From contig PEDN01001354.1 in NCBI GenBank assembly GCA_003864495.1, forward strand, positions 558,001 through 622,000: a stretch of DNA of 64,000 bases, read 5' to 3'. Shown here piece after piece: positions 26,501 to 37,050 of the stretch (its first letter is position 1; each line of letters opens with the position of its first letter). Made by a program: the position numbers and the translations under genes. The stretch comes from Nemopilema nomurai. Its lineage: Eukaryota; Cnidaria; Scyphozoa; Rhizostomeae; Rhizostomatidae. A model generated the notes under the pieces. It saw only the letters and a program-made list of their open reading frames with translations, was not told the origin of the DNA and did no database searches.

Positions 26501-29500
26501 TACGTAATCAGACAATTTATCAGCATTCTAAGCTGCATGGTGTTGAGAGCCATAATTTAACTTAAGTATGTACTTGAAGCGTGAGTATGTTTGGCAGAAT
26601 GTGTTGATGAAGTCTAATCCAAGCATAAATAGCTTATGATTTAGAAACAGACTTCTAAGAGAGGTTTATTGCGGCTAGAAAACTAAGCTTTAAGTCGTTC
26701 TCAAACTCATTGATATGTCCGTTCTAATTAGGCTCGAGTTTGGCAGAAAATGAAAGCTTCATTAATTTTTTGTACGTCGAAGTTTCTGTGGCGCAATATC
26801 ACGTTTTCAGAAAGAACCAATTCTGTTTGTCAAGGAAAACTACTTTCGAAGAGGCAGCTGTTTCATTTTATCATGCAAAAACAAAAAATTCAAATGCAAG
26901 CCTTTGAAATCAAGATAGACTAAACAAGAATCGTCCATCAACTGACCTTCATCAATATCAGGTGGAAGTCCACCAACAAACACCTTTCTTGAGTATCTTT
27001 CCATAAGATCCAAATCTGATCTCGGAGATCCATTCAGAGAGGAATTGAAAGAAGGCACAATTTGATCAGCTGAAATAGAAAGCGTGAGTAAGTGGACGTA
27101 GATAACCAGCATTTCTACTTGTAGTGAATGCACGATAAAAAGGCTTGTTAATTAAGGACTCGCATCAAAATAAACACAGATAAGGCAACCATGGCTGTCC
27201 AATTAGGTCACGATTCGTAGAAACTGAACAGAATCAAGCTCTCCGTACTCGACTGAATGCTTAAGTCAACTGACTACAGCATGCAATATGGAGCTAAAAA
27301 CTGACTAGATTTGATTTCCACTATGAATCAGATTAGAAAATATTCGGAGAGACATTTTCAATAAGAAGAAATAGAATGGATAACAAAGAAAAATTAAAAG
27401 CTCTATTGTACAAAGAATTTCTCTCCGCCTGTTTTAGGTTTAGATCCTTTTTTACATCTAGTTAGATCGCTGGTGCACTGAGCTTCCAAAACTCAACAGT
27501 TGGTCGTAGATTATGTTTCGCTAGGCCGCACGTATTGATATAATACTGGCTGGAAGCCTGGTACAGTACAAAAACCATTCATTTATAAGAAGTTAACAGA
27601 ATGCTGAAATGCTGTTTTTTATTGTCAGAAGGTTGAGATTCTGTAGGCGTGTAAAAACACAGTCCATGGAATATATAAATATTGAGCACATTTAGCTACA
27701 GAAGCAATTTGATAAACGAAGTAGAGCCGAAATGTTACACGTTGCATGGTGCAATTCATTTCCCCAAGAGACCAACGAAAGAACAACAAGGAGTGGCTAA
27801 AGTTGCACTTTGATAACGATCGAGGTGCAGTAGACGTTTTAATCTTGGGATATACCAGTAACAAAATTATTCGACTAAAACTTTATAAAGCTGGCTGGAT
27901 AAAAGGTGCTTTGCCCAAGAAGACAAACCTTCTTCTGCGAATAGGACCTCTATCAAATGATTGTACCTTAGTCAATAGCTAGAGTTAGCTGCAGGTGGGT
28001 AGAAAAAGCTAAGAAGATCGTGGTTCTTTATTTTGGTTAACACTAGAAAAGCCTTTCTACTTATGTTGAAATAAAAAAGCATTAATGTTCAGGTGATTAA
28101 CAAATTCTTGATTGAATTGCACTGGACCTAGACGTGACCAAATTGCTAAAAAATCATTTCGTAATAGATGGGCAATTAAATACTTGTTCTCTTTCCTAAA
28201 GCATTTACATAAAGAGATCGTTCTTGTTCAATATGCTTTGATTGAAACAGATGCAGCAGATCCCTGATTATGAAAAACGTGGAAACACAACCAGACTTTT
28301 AGTCGATAATACAAACAAAAACATGGAAAACTGCCTTTGAAAGACAAAACATTTCCAAATCGACTGACAATTCAAACACTGTTTTCTTTACCATCAGTAC
28401 ATGAAAGGAAATGTTTGGACAATTTAGGACCAAGAAGCGAAACACAATCTGCCGCTTCTCAAGATTAATGCAGCCATTCTATGATGTTTCATGAATTGTC
28501 AGCTGTAATTAAGAGATTTTTGCATAGAATTCCTGTAAACAACTCCTATTAAGCACAGTTATTAACCTCTTAATAGCTGAAGCAGGAGGCTAAAAATCGG
28601 CCAAGGCAAAGAACAATCGACATAAACACGCGTCTTTGATGGCCCTGCTGAGCCACCATGCTGGTTGAAGCTCCCACCTAATTCTTCTTTAGAAGCCAAG
28701 AGTGCTCAAGCGACTTTAGCTTGTAGAATTATCTCAGAACACAGTTTAATTTTCTGCTTCCTTGCCATTAGCATAGGTTGAAATGGAGCACATTCACAGG
28801 AAAGGAGATCAAGCTATTCAAGCCATTCATTGTCTTTTGGACCAGCATTAAGTCTTCATACAGCAAACTGCCAAATCTATTCATGACGAATTTGACTTTC
28901 AATTTAACTCTCGTCTTTGCCTGCCTCTGGTTACTTAAGAAGCCATCAAATTACTGCCAGCAACTCAAAGACTAGATATTGCAGATAGGAGGTTTAACAG
29001 TTTGTTAAAGTATGAATATCAAACGATAGATAGATAGCACTAGACTATAACAGTTGTTTCCGCAAATTTTATTGACTTTTTGAATCAAATACACCACAAA
29101 AATTCAATAGAGTGCTCTTTAGTTTATTTACATGTTTGTTATCAAGTACACGAACAAATTAAGTAAAATCATTCTTAGCTTTAAAAGCTATCGAGGAAAG
29201 CCTTGGCATTCACATTTTGATGCTCGAAAGAAAAGACTCGCGAGAAAGCCTTCGCTAGACCTTGGTGTGCAGAGGAAGATCAGAAATTATCGCTTTGACA
29301 AGCGGTAAAGGCAGCTGCGTGCGAGAAAATCAGTCTAATGGTAGCATTCCCTTTCATTGCATTTCAACAAAGATATGCTCTATTTGAACAGAGCAAACAA
29401 AATGGACGAAAATCCATAGTGATTAAGATGAAAAGATCTATTGCAAGAAGAGCAAATAGTCCAAATTTAAGAGCTAGTCATAAATGTTTTACGGCGTCTG

Positions 29501-32500
29501 AATAGAGAATAGGCAGCCGTGCTAGACCGGCCGACCAGAGATAAAACGATGATTTGAGAATGCTAGCACAGTTATTTGCGCCGCCCAGTCAGTCTTTTTC
29601 GCCACGAAACATTGTCAAAACGTAATGTTATTGCAAAAAGAGGCATTTACAAAAGCTTCTAAAGCTCTATTTCCATCACATCCAAGTTGTCTATCTTTTC
29701 ACGTCTATACCAATGGTTTGAGGTCAGTACGGAATAACATCGCATAGCTCAACTCCTTTAATAGTTCTAGACAGATTTTGTAGATATAACCGTCTCTTTC
29801 GATTCAATAACATAAGGGAGAACATGTTCTTTCTCCATAATGTTTAACAAACGTCGTGGATAAACAGTAGTTTTTTCAATGATTCGAATTAGGCAGACAG
29901 ATGAACTGGGTATTTGCAGTGCGAATTTTGAAGAGAATGTGAGATTCTATTGATTTCATTAATGCTTGATTCATCCAGCTTGTTTACCCGAGTTTGAAGA
30001 ATATCTGGAAGTCTTTACGTAAGGTGTGGCGTGAAGGAAAACGCTACCAACTGTGAAAAACTGCTCCTGAAAATCTTCTCAGAAGCTTGAGCATATTGAT
30101 GATTTGTGAGTGACCAACTATTCTCGACAGCTTGCGCTCTGTAGCACCTTACAGGCACAACGGTAGAAACCCAAATATATAAGAAATTTTAAAAAATGTA
30201 TTTTCAACTCAAATCTGATAATCTAAAAGCATACCATCTCTTTGGTGTGGAAATCCCTTCTTCTGCAATTGATACCTGAAAGCTTAAGATAAAAGAGAAG
30301 TATTAACCGTTATAATACGCCACGTTGTATGAGCTCGCTATATGCAAAGGTTTACGTGAAAATACTCTTGCAAGTTTACTAAAGGTTCTAATAAATGCAA
30401 GCTTCTTAATCTTTTTTTACAACTGAAGGTTGCTTTAGTGTGCTAGCTGTAGGGGAAATTTTTTAAAGAAAAGGCATCTAGTCCGAAATCTTTTAGTCTA
30501 GAAGCATTCATAAATTTTCTGTAAGTTTCAAATCAATTGGATCACAGTATCTTTGCTATCAGCCAAGGAAAAATTTGTGCCTAAGGGATTCAAGTCTCCT
30601 TGGATGCGGCAGGTCCAGATTCTTTCAAGGTGTTATGAGCGCATTGATGGATGAGAAATCACCCACAATCACAGCAAGGGCTGAAAAATTGGAAAACTGA
30701 TGCGACAAAATCAGCTCCCAGAATCGTTGGTCTGAAGTCCTTTCAACAAAACCATTCTTTTTTTAGTTTTACTGTAGATATTTTACAGAAAAATCGAAGA
30801 AGATTGCAAAAGCCGCGTTTCTACCATGGCATATGATATTAATAAGTTATGATTCTATTGTGTTCCGGAGGCCAGCTTTTTCTGGTGCCATTCATTCGTC
30901 AAAAAGTGAGCATTTCGAATTTTAATCACAGCGACTTAAACGTGGTCTCTCTTGCAACGTGCTCGCAACCATGCAACTGCCTCTAAACTTTTATTCAACG
31001 GATATGAAGTTCTTAAACATTCAGACTGTAGGTAATTCGGCGACACAATAGGTGTCTGAAAAACTTGCCTTTTCAGTATACTAAATTTATCATCTACGCA
31101 TTATTGATCAAATCTAAACTCATTCTTTGAGTTTTTAATTGGTGATTGGTGAATATTGCAGGAGATTTGTAGAAGTAGCTTAATATTTCAAAAAGCTAAT
31201 TTATTGCAATTATTGAAATCTCGAAAGGAACATCTCAATAGTTTTTCGAATCTTAGCTTCAGTTCAAGTTAAAGCTTGAAAATAGGAAGACTGCAAAACC
31301 TAGAAACTTAATGTTTAGCTCTCAGAAAGGTTCAGAAGTGCTAGAGATCACAAAGCAACAGTGAGCTTCTTGAGTTGCTAAGCTGCTATGAAGAAGATAT
31401 TGAAAGAGACATTAAACGATGTCAATTCATTTGACCAACCAGCAGAAGACCTTGAAACAAGAACAAGCTTCCACACTGAAACTAACTAAAGCTTTGAAGA
31501 AACTAGCAACAGAAAGAACAAGTCTAGAGAACAGAGCCCTATAAAGTGAATTAGAGAACAAGTAGGGAACTTACCTTGCAGGTGATCAGCTTGGTTGTCT
31601 ATTGGGGATCTGAACATGTCAAGCAGTCTTGGTTCAAGCGATGAGTATTTCATCATATCATTCCTCTCCTGTTCCAGAAACAAATAATAAGCTATGTCAG
31701 TCACATTTTGTTCCCTTATGAAGGCCTTAGAACTACATTCAGTTCAAAAGTGTAACATAACGATGCAGTTTTTGTTGGTAGCCCTTCCCCAGACAGCTCT
31801 AAATTCGAGTTTCAATGGGTTTTAAGACTGTAAGCAGGAACTTCATCAACTATTTTTGCAAATAAATTTTGCATTCTTCAAGACAGGAGAAAGGTGTTAT
31901 CTGCGTTTCTTTTAATTTTTATAGCAGTGACTATTTTATGTTCCAAGCAGGCCAACCTGCGAAGCTTTTGCTCCTAAGAAATCAATGAAGCTGCGAATAA
32001 AAGTGCAAGTCAACTTTAACAGAATTCTGGTGCACCCAGCATCATTAGTTCACGAAAGAACTAAGAAAATAACAACGCGTCTGATGATTGTTGATCTTTT
32101 GGTCGCCTATGAGTTACTTTATCTTTAACTAAGACTTTACTTAGAGGAATCCTACTCAATGGCTTAAGTCTCAATAGGTCCCAAACCTTTAAATATTTCT
32201 GGGAACATTTCATGCTTGCTGAAAACCTAACTTGCATGTAGGCTTGCAAAAAATATAAGCATTTAATTACAAGTAATGGCAGATTTGAACAGAACTTCAA
32301 GAAGTTTGAACAAAGACTAGAGAGAAAGAGCTAGGCGTGTCAGTTTGTATTTGCGGTAATGGTGATTGGAATCGGGACGACTTTGGAAATTTTTCTTCAA
32401 ATCATACATGTTCAATAGTGAATCACGATTATATAGGAAAAGCACTCTTAAATCTAGAATTAAGTATGAGCAGAAACTGCACAAAAACATTGGACAAGCT

Positions 32501-35088
32501 AGAAATAAGTGTACTAAAAAAAGTGCTAACCAGAAAAAAGGCCTTCACCTAGATGGTTCTCACGCCATCATCAATGTTTTAGTGACAGATTACGCAAGAT
32601 ATCGTGGGAAACACTGCAACTTCTACATTTCAAGAAATCTTTGATTGTGCAAAAGGTAGCCAAAGTGTTTGAAGGACTTGGTGGGAACTTTTCAGGGCAC
32701 GACCGCGGAAGCAATACTGAAATAAACAAACTAGTCAGGGAAGGGAAAGAGCGGACTTACTTTGGTATTTCGATTTATAATTAGTTGAGGGACAGAGTTT
32801 TCATAACTGTTCAACAAAAAGTCAAGCAGGTTACATTGAGGAAGAGTTGATCATTCTAACAAAGGAAGGCCTTGACATCAAAAACCACCTGTTCCTTCAT
32901 GGGAACTAAGACAGAGCATAGTCCATTGTAATGGATGGAAGCAAACAAATAAAATTCTTCATGAGAATCAAGGGCTGTTATCTGTAATCGCAGAAAAGGA
33001 AATACTTTCGACGGATTTAATTCTCAATATCTCAGTAAAAACCAAGATAAAACTGCTTCAGTAAAGGGAGAGCGACCCGTTCACAATAAACATAGCAATG
33101 AACGTTTGTCTTAGATGCGACTTTTAGCGAAAAATGCTTCTGTATAGTAGTCTATAAAAGAACAAAAGGTGGAAGGAAAGAAAAACAGTTTTCGGGATAG
33201 ACTTTCGAGCATTTACGATGAGTATTTTTCTGCGAAGCCTCTCTCAGCTGTTACGGTATAAATAATAAATGAACTCGATATTTGGCTACGACTCAGAAAA
33301 AAACAGGATTAGGCCTAGCCCTAGGAAACCATGATTTCAAATTACATTAGCTTTGATTTGTGCCATGTTAAGTAAAGTTATAACATGTCGTAGGTCAACA
33401 TATTTTCCCTTTTCCTAATTCCATTTATTTCAAGTTTAAAGGGGCTTTTGATCGACCAGTTTTCGAAAGGCGCTATGACAGGCAGGTTCGGGGAAAGTTG
33501 CTGAGAAACAAGACGCAGGTTACCATGAAACGAAGATGAGAAAAAACTTCATAGAATTGAACATGTCCGTTCTCGCTAATTTGTAAAACTCAGAGAAGAC
33601 TGAAATCGCGAGATAATCGTCTCGCAAGACAACTGTTTATAATCAACGCAAGCAATGTTTATTTCAGAATCCATTTTGTACATTGAAACCCACTACCTAT
33701 AACAGGTTTCAAAGGGGATAAAGCCTCATTCAATATGTTAGATTTCCCCCAAACCTTTCCTCTCCTTTTAGCTTAGCGTTTATTTTAGTTTGCTTTAGAT
33801 CACTGAGAACGGGTAGCGCATTGTTTTTAGGTTAGTAAGGTAAATATACTCTGTTTTTTCTTGTCTTGAAGTCAGCAAAATTTTCATTCAATTGTATTCT
33901 TGAGATGTTCTCCTTTTCTTCTTTAAAAATATTCTCGTAAACTACAATGTCTCATGTCATGATAAATCGTGTATATCTGATATAAAAGATTGCCATGATT
34001 GGTGGCCTAAAGACTTTTTCTTCTAAATATCGGAGGGCGTAAATGAAACTTTACAAATGAAAAGTGAATTTTCAAAAGGAACTCAGATTTTCAAATTCGC
34101 TCACCTGACTGTTGAATAAACCATTGGTATTTACTTCACTTGATGTAGTCAAATTGGAGAATGTATTTGTCAGCTGTGTTATGTCGTCTACAACTGTTGC
34201 ATCAAGGTTAGAATGACAATTCACTGAATTCTGAAGTCCAAACGGGGATTGGTTTTTGCTGGAAATCGGTGCTGAGTTTGAACTGAATGTCGGCAATGGT
34301 CTTGCTCCTTTGTACTGCTTCTGGGGTAGACTTACGATAGGAAACTGCGCAAATTTGCTCGTCCTACCTTGATTGTAAGATTGTGTCTGCATTGAAGCTG
34401 AATTGGGAAAGGGCAACTGTGGTCTGCTTTGAGGCCAGTTTGAGCCAACAGAGTTACTCGTCAAGTGGTTGTTTGGCCAAGTTGAAGATGGAGCAGGACT
34501 TGCGTTCCAGTTTGAAACACCAAGGGCATTAGCCACAGCCTTGTTTGAGGCCAAAAGGGTAGAAACTGCTGGAAATGGTCTTCGGTTGGTTCCTGAGCTA
34601 TATGCGGGCATTGTTCCTGGCGCTGCTCCTCTTCTCAATCCTGAATTAGATGATATATGTGAGCTTGGAGAAGGGCTGAACATCAATGGACTGCTACTCA
34701 CACCCATTTGAAGTTCGTGATGAAGAAAATCGTCTCTTTGTGTACCCCAGAAAGCACTATTAACTCCTGAAACTTCTTGTTGTAGCATCTGTGGCTCACT
34801 CGAGGGTGAAAAGCTTGAGGAGAAACCCTCGTCCGAGTCTTTAGAGTCGTCCAAACTCTTGTTATCACCCGAATTCGGACTTTTAAAAACCAACTCTGAT
34901 GGCGAGTTTTTTCCTTCTGGTGTACTTCTGTCTTTGAAGTCTCGCGTCGCCTTTACCGGTACTTCACAAGATGTACTACCCTTTTCGAGCCCCTCTTCTT
35001 TCATCAAGAAAAGAGGGGTATTGTAGCCGAATTCGGAAGGGGCAATAGTGTTCGTCACGCTGGTTGGCCCAAAATCGACCATGGTCAT
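23326..35088 (-). CDS. CPEB: Cytoplasmic polyadenylation element-binding protein, CPEB2/3/4 (Orb2) class, nine coding exons
   Basis: Sequence-specific mRNA-binding protein that controls poly(A) tail length and translation in the cytoplasm. Joined coding exons (minus strand, 5' to 3'): 35088-34105, 31668-31575, 27069-26947, 26363-26274, 26092-25974, 25522-25408, 24777-24691, 24251-24157, 23556-23326. The sum is 1938 nt, 645 aa plus stop, and every junction is GT-AG and phase-consistent. Residues 1-328 are a low-complexity Ser/Asn/Pro-rich region with the motif NSAFWGT. RRM1 is about 388-468, with RNP2 KVFVGGL and RNP1 KGYAFLLY. RRM2 is about 495-576, with KTIFVGGV and GAGRVAFSN. The C-terminal zinc domain uses C582, C585, C590, C599, C604, C609, C612, H617 and H625, and the protein ends in FRW. 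The RRM and zinc parts match vertebrate CPEB2-4 almost residue for residue; CPEB1 is less alike. The start is the first ATG after an in-frame TAG nine bases upstream. A second ATG two codons later has a stronger Kozak context (ACCATGG). The 5' UTR, and any alternative first exons, are not resolved. Confidence 0.95.
24157..24251 (-). CDS. CPEB: CPEB coding exon 8 (RRM2 end)
   Basis: Acceptor ATTCCCCCAG|GTGCT, donor AGG|GTGCGT, 95 nt. It encodes GAGRVAFSNQQSYIAAIS...QHGDIDKR. Confidence 0.95.
24691..24777 (-). CDS. CPEB: CPEB coding exon 7 (RRM2 middle)
   Basis: Acceptor AATTTTCAG|TTGAA, donor AAAG|GTAACA, 87 nt. It encodes ELAMIMDRLYGGVCYAGIDV...KYPK. Confidence 0.95.
25408..25522 (-). CDS. 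CPEB: CPEB coding exon 6 (inter-RRM linker and RRM2 start)
   Basis: Acceptor TTCTTTAAG|GTGCA, donor GCAG|GTAGGG, 115 nt. It encodes VQIRPWNLADADFVMD...RKTIFVGGVPRPLRA. Confidence 0.96.
25974..26092 (-). CDS. CPEB: CPEB coding exon 5 (RRM1 end)
   Basis: Acceptor TTTCCCACAG|GATAT, donor CCA|GTAAGT, 119 nt, phase 1 in and 0 out. It encodes GYAFLLYKEE...YLCVSSPTIKDKP. Confidence 0.96.
26274..26363 (-). CDS. CPEB: CPEB coding exon 4 (RRM1 middle)
   Basis: Acceptor CTTCAACAG|ATGAG, donor AAGG|GTAAGG, 90 nt. It encodes EIHASFCRFG...VDWPHKAESKSYFPPK, highly conserved in CPEB2-4. Confidence 0.95.
26947..27069 (-). CDS. CPEB: CPEB coding exon 3 (linker and start of RRM1)
   Basis: Acceptor TATTTCAG|CTGATC, donor GAAG|GTCAGT, 123 nt, phase 1 to phase 1. 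It carries RYSRKVFVGGLPPDIDE, the RNP2 strand of RRM1. Confidence 0.95.
30235..30275 (-). other. Exon-like 41 nt segment inside CPEB intron 2
   Basis: Flanked by a good acceptor (AGCTTTCAG) and donor (ATG|GTATGC) on the gene strand. Its length is not a multiple of three. Included between exons 2 and 3 it would shift the frame and reach TGA after 11 codons of exon 3. It is therefore at best a poison exon, or a chance match. Confidence 0.25.
31575..31668 (-). CDS. CPEB: CPEB coding exon 2 (residues 329-359)
   Basis: Bounded by CTGGAACAG|GAG and CAAG|GTAAGT, 94 nt, phase 0 in and phase 1 out. It encodes ERNDMMKYSS...NQADHLQ. I recognise no motif. It is the only stretch between exon 1 and the RRM1 exon that restores the required phase, which is the main argument for it. 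Confidence 0.82.
34105..35088 (-). CDS. CPEB: CPEB coding exon 1 (residues 1-328, disordered N-terminus)
   Basis: Starts MTMVDFG and ends NGLFNSQ, followed by the donor CAG|GTGAGC (phase 0). It is rich in S, N, P and Q but has no long poly-Q tract of the kind linked to prion-like aggregation in some Orb2/CPEB proteins. An acidic-serine stretch (DDSKDSDEGFSSS) lies near residues 80-92. Confidence 0.93.
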
Positions 35089-35352
35089 GGACGGCTACAC
35101 AAGTAGTGCTCGCAATATCTTTTTGTTCTGGTCTCGCTTTTTGTTGTGCACACTTCACTAGCAGGTGGATAGAGCCACGTATAGCCGCCGAGTTCTGCGG
35201 GATTTGAAAGCCCTCGTGTTGGTCACCAGAAGTTTTGTCTTAAGAAGCTGGCCCGAGAAACGAGAACAATGTACGTATAAACAATGCTTTTGTTCAACGA
35301 ACAGCTTGGCCTAACTTCTTTTGTCGTCATGAAAAAAGGGCGCGCTTTGGGT

Positions 35353-35372
35353 CACGTGTTAAGTATCACGTG
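35353..35372. promoter_or_regulatory. Twin CACGTG E-boxes upstream of CPEB
   Basis: Perfect CACGTG palindromes at 35353-35358 and 35367-35372, both preceded by T (TCACGTG), lie about 265-285 bp upstream of the CPEB start codon. TCACGTG is the core bound by USF, MITF and TFE-type bHLH-zip factors. No clear TATA box is seen nearby. Confidence 0.45.
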
Positions 35373-35606
35373 GCCTTTTAGCTCACCTCGTTGTGGGAAA
35401 ACATGCCAGTATGTGCAAAAGAAGGGAGGAAGAGGTGATTTCTAAGAATAATATATGGGGTATATCCTATTTGCCGATATTAAACACAGACCATCAAATG
35501 CATGCGCTTTGAAGCCATGGTTTGAAAGAGCGGCTCGTGGCACTCAACGAGGGAAACAAGAGACGACTCGTGTCATGGGGAAAATGGTTTGAAAATGGTT
35601 CTTCAT

Positions 35607-35922
35607 TTAATAGGGAAATGAAGCCACTGCGGTAAGAAAATTTTCACTCGAAGTCAGAATTACTTTCACAAATCTTGGCTGCTCACTAGTGCCTGAACGA
35701 CCTTGTCGATTTACCAACAAGAAACAAACAATCTTTCCACGTATTTCAGCATGCGGTTTTTGAGGATAAACAAAGGCAAATTCAGGTACGGTGTGAGAAC
35801 CAATTAAAGGAGTATTTACAACCTGCGATGGAAAAAGGATTGGGTTATGATTTACTTTTACTTTGCGAAACAACTTCAATGGATCATTGACAGGTTTCAG
35901 CTTGTGCATGATTTTGCCATTT
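35607..35922 (-). CDS. Exon-like open frame of an unrecognised gene (C-terminal piece)
   Basis: After the acceptor TTGGCCAG the minus-strand frame reads NGKIMHKLKPVNDPLKLFRK, continues through SHTVPEFAFVYPQKPHAEIR, and ends in TAA at 35607-35609. Its first base completes the codon left open by the exon-like frame at 37050-36825. If both belong together the intron is 902 bp and the gene ends about 500 bp upstream of CPEB on the same strand. An internal CAG|GTTGTA acceptor-like site could give a shorter exon. No family is recognised, and upstream exons were not found. Confidence 0.35.
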
Positions 35923-36824
35923 CTGGCCAATGCAATCTCATCTCGGTTTTGAGTACGTATAATGAAATTTCTAGAAATTTGATATCAATCATATGGTAGT
36001 AGTTTTTAATAAAAGTTTGAAACCCGGAAACTTTGAAATAGCCTCGTGTGATCAAGGCTGAAGTGTCTGCTCGGAGATATTATGAAAATATGCATTTAAT
36101 TTCCTGCTGAAGTGGTACTTTTGCAATATACACTCCTCATTTGTTTTTAAACATGGACAAAAAGGAAGGAACTTGGGAGTAGATAACTTTGAGTTGATAA
36201 AATTGGATATGGAAACAAATGAACCCGCATTTTAAGCAGAGTCAATGACTGAATGCCCAGATGCTTCATTAAATGCCCGAGACAAGAAAAACTATGGGCT
36301 CACAAAATATTTGAGTTCTTCAAAGACCTAAGGTTTATACCTACGTTATCATCGAATCTACGTTACTGAGCAGTGTTATATGAAGAAAGATAGCTTGAAT
36401 GAAGTGTGTAAAGAGGTTGTGGTGGGGAAGGGGGGTGTAGTAAGGCTAAAATGGGAAGGACCGAGGCTTTATACCCCTTCAACTGCAGCTTTAAAACTAC
36501 TTGCTTTGCAAAAAGTAGGGCGAGGATGGCATGGGGCATGGCGCGGGTCCTGTGTCGTGAAATTGGGGACAGACTGTTCGCATTCGTAAAAATTCGAAGT
36601 GGGCTAGGGGTTGTTGTGTTCTGGTAATCAATACAATTAGGATATCGTCTGGGTAGCAATTGGGACGAAGCTAAGATAACACTAGTCTCCCTTTTCAAAC
36701 CGATGAAGCTAGCACAACTAAAGTAAAACTTTAAGTTAGTGAAAGGATCAGGCAAAACAAAATCACCTAGAATAAAAGAAAAAGTAACAGCTTCGAGGCA
36801 GACTTAGAGTACAGTTACTCTCAC

Positions 36825-37050
36825 AAACAAGGCTTTATCACGAGGTCAAATAAATGCCTTCGATTAACCACATGAATTGCTATTCCTTTATCGTCGTACG
36901 CAAACGACTGGCTAATGGTCACATTCAAATCTCTGCTGCAGCTGTTCGGCTCAACTGTGGTTTTCATGCAAAAAGTATGTGAAGTCGGCCAAAACTGTCC
37001 TGAATCGTTTGCCAAAACTTCCAAATCTATGCCTTGCTTTTTGATAACAC
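36825..37050 (-). CDS. Exon-like open frame of an unrecognised gene (upstream piece)
   Basis: The minus-strand frame reads VIKKQGIDLEVLANDSGQFW and continues through NRRHLFDLVIKPCL. It is bounded by the acceptor TTGTTCATAG and a possible donor TT|GTGAGA (phase 1 in, phase 2 out). Composition looks protein-like, with balanced hydrophobic and polar residues, four cysteines and NDS/NVT sequons, which would suit an extracellular beta-rich domain. There is no ATG, so this would be an internal exon. I do not recognise the family. It fits in phase to the frame at 35922-35607. Confidence 0.35.

Larger units (their letters stand above)
27070..34104 (-). other. CPEB introns 1 and 2
   Basis: Intron 1 (34104-31669, 2436 bp) and intron 2 (31574-27070, 4505 bp) are AT-rich. 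Apart from the 41 nt exon-like segment I see no gene, repeat array or complete mobile element. Introns 3-8 are short (181-630 bp) and unremarkable. Confidence 0.7.
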
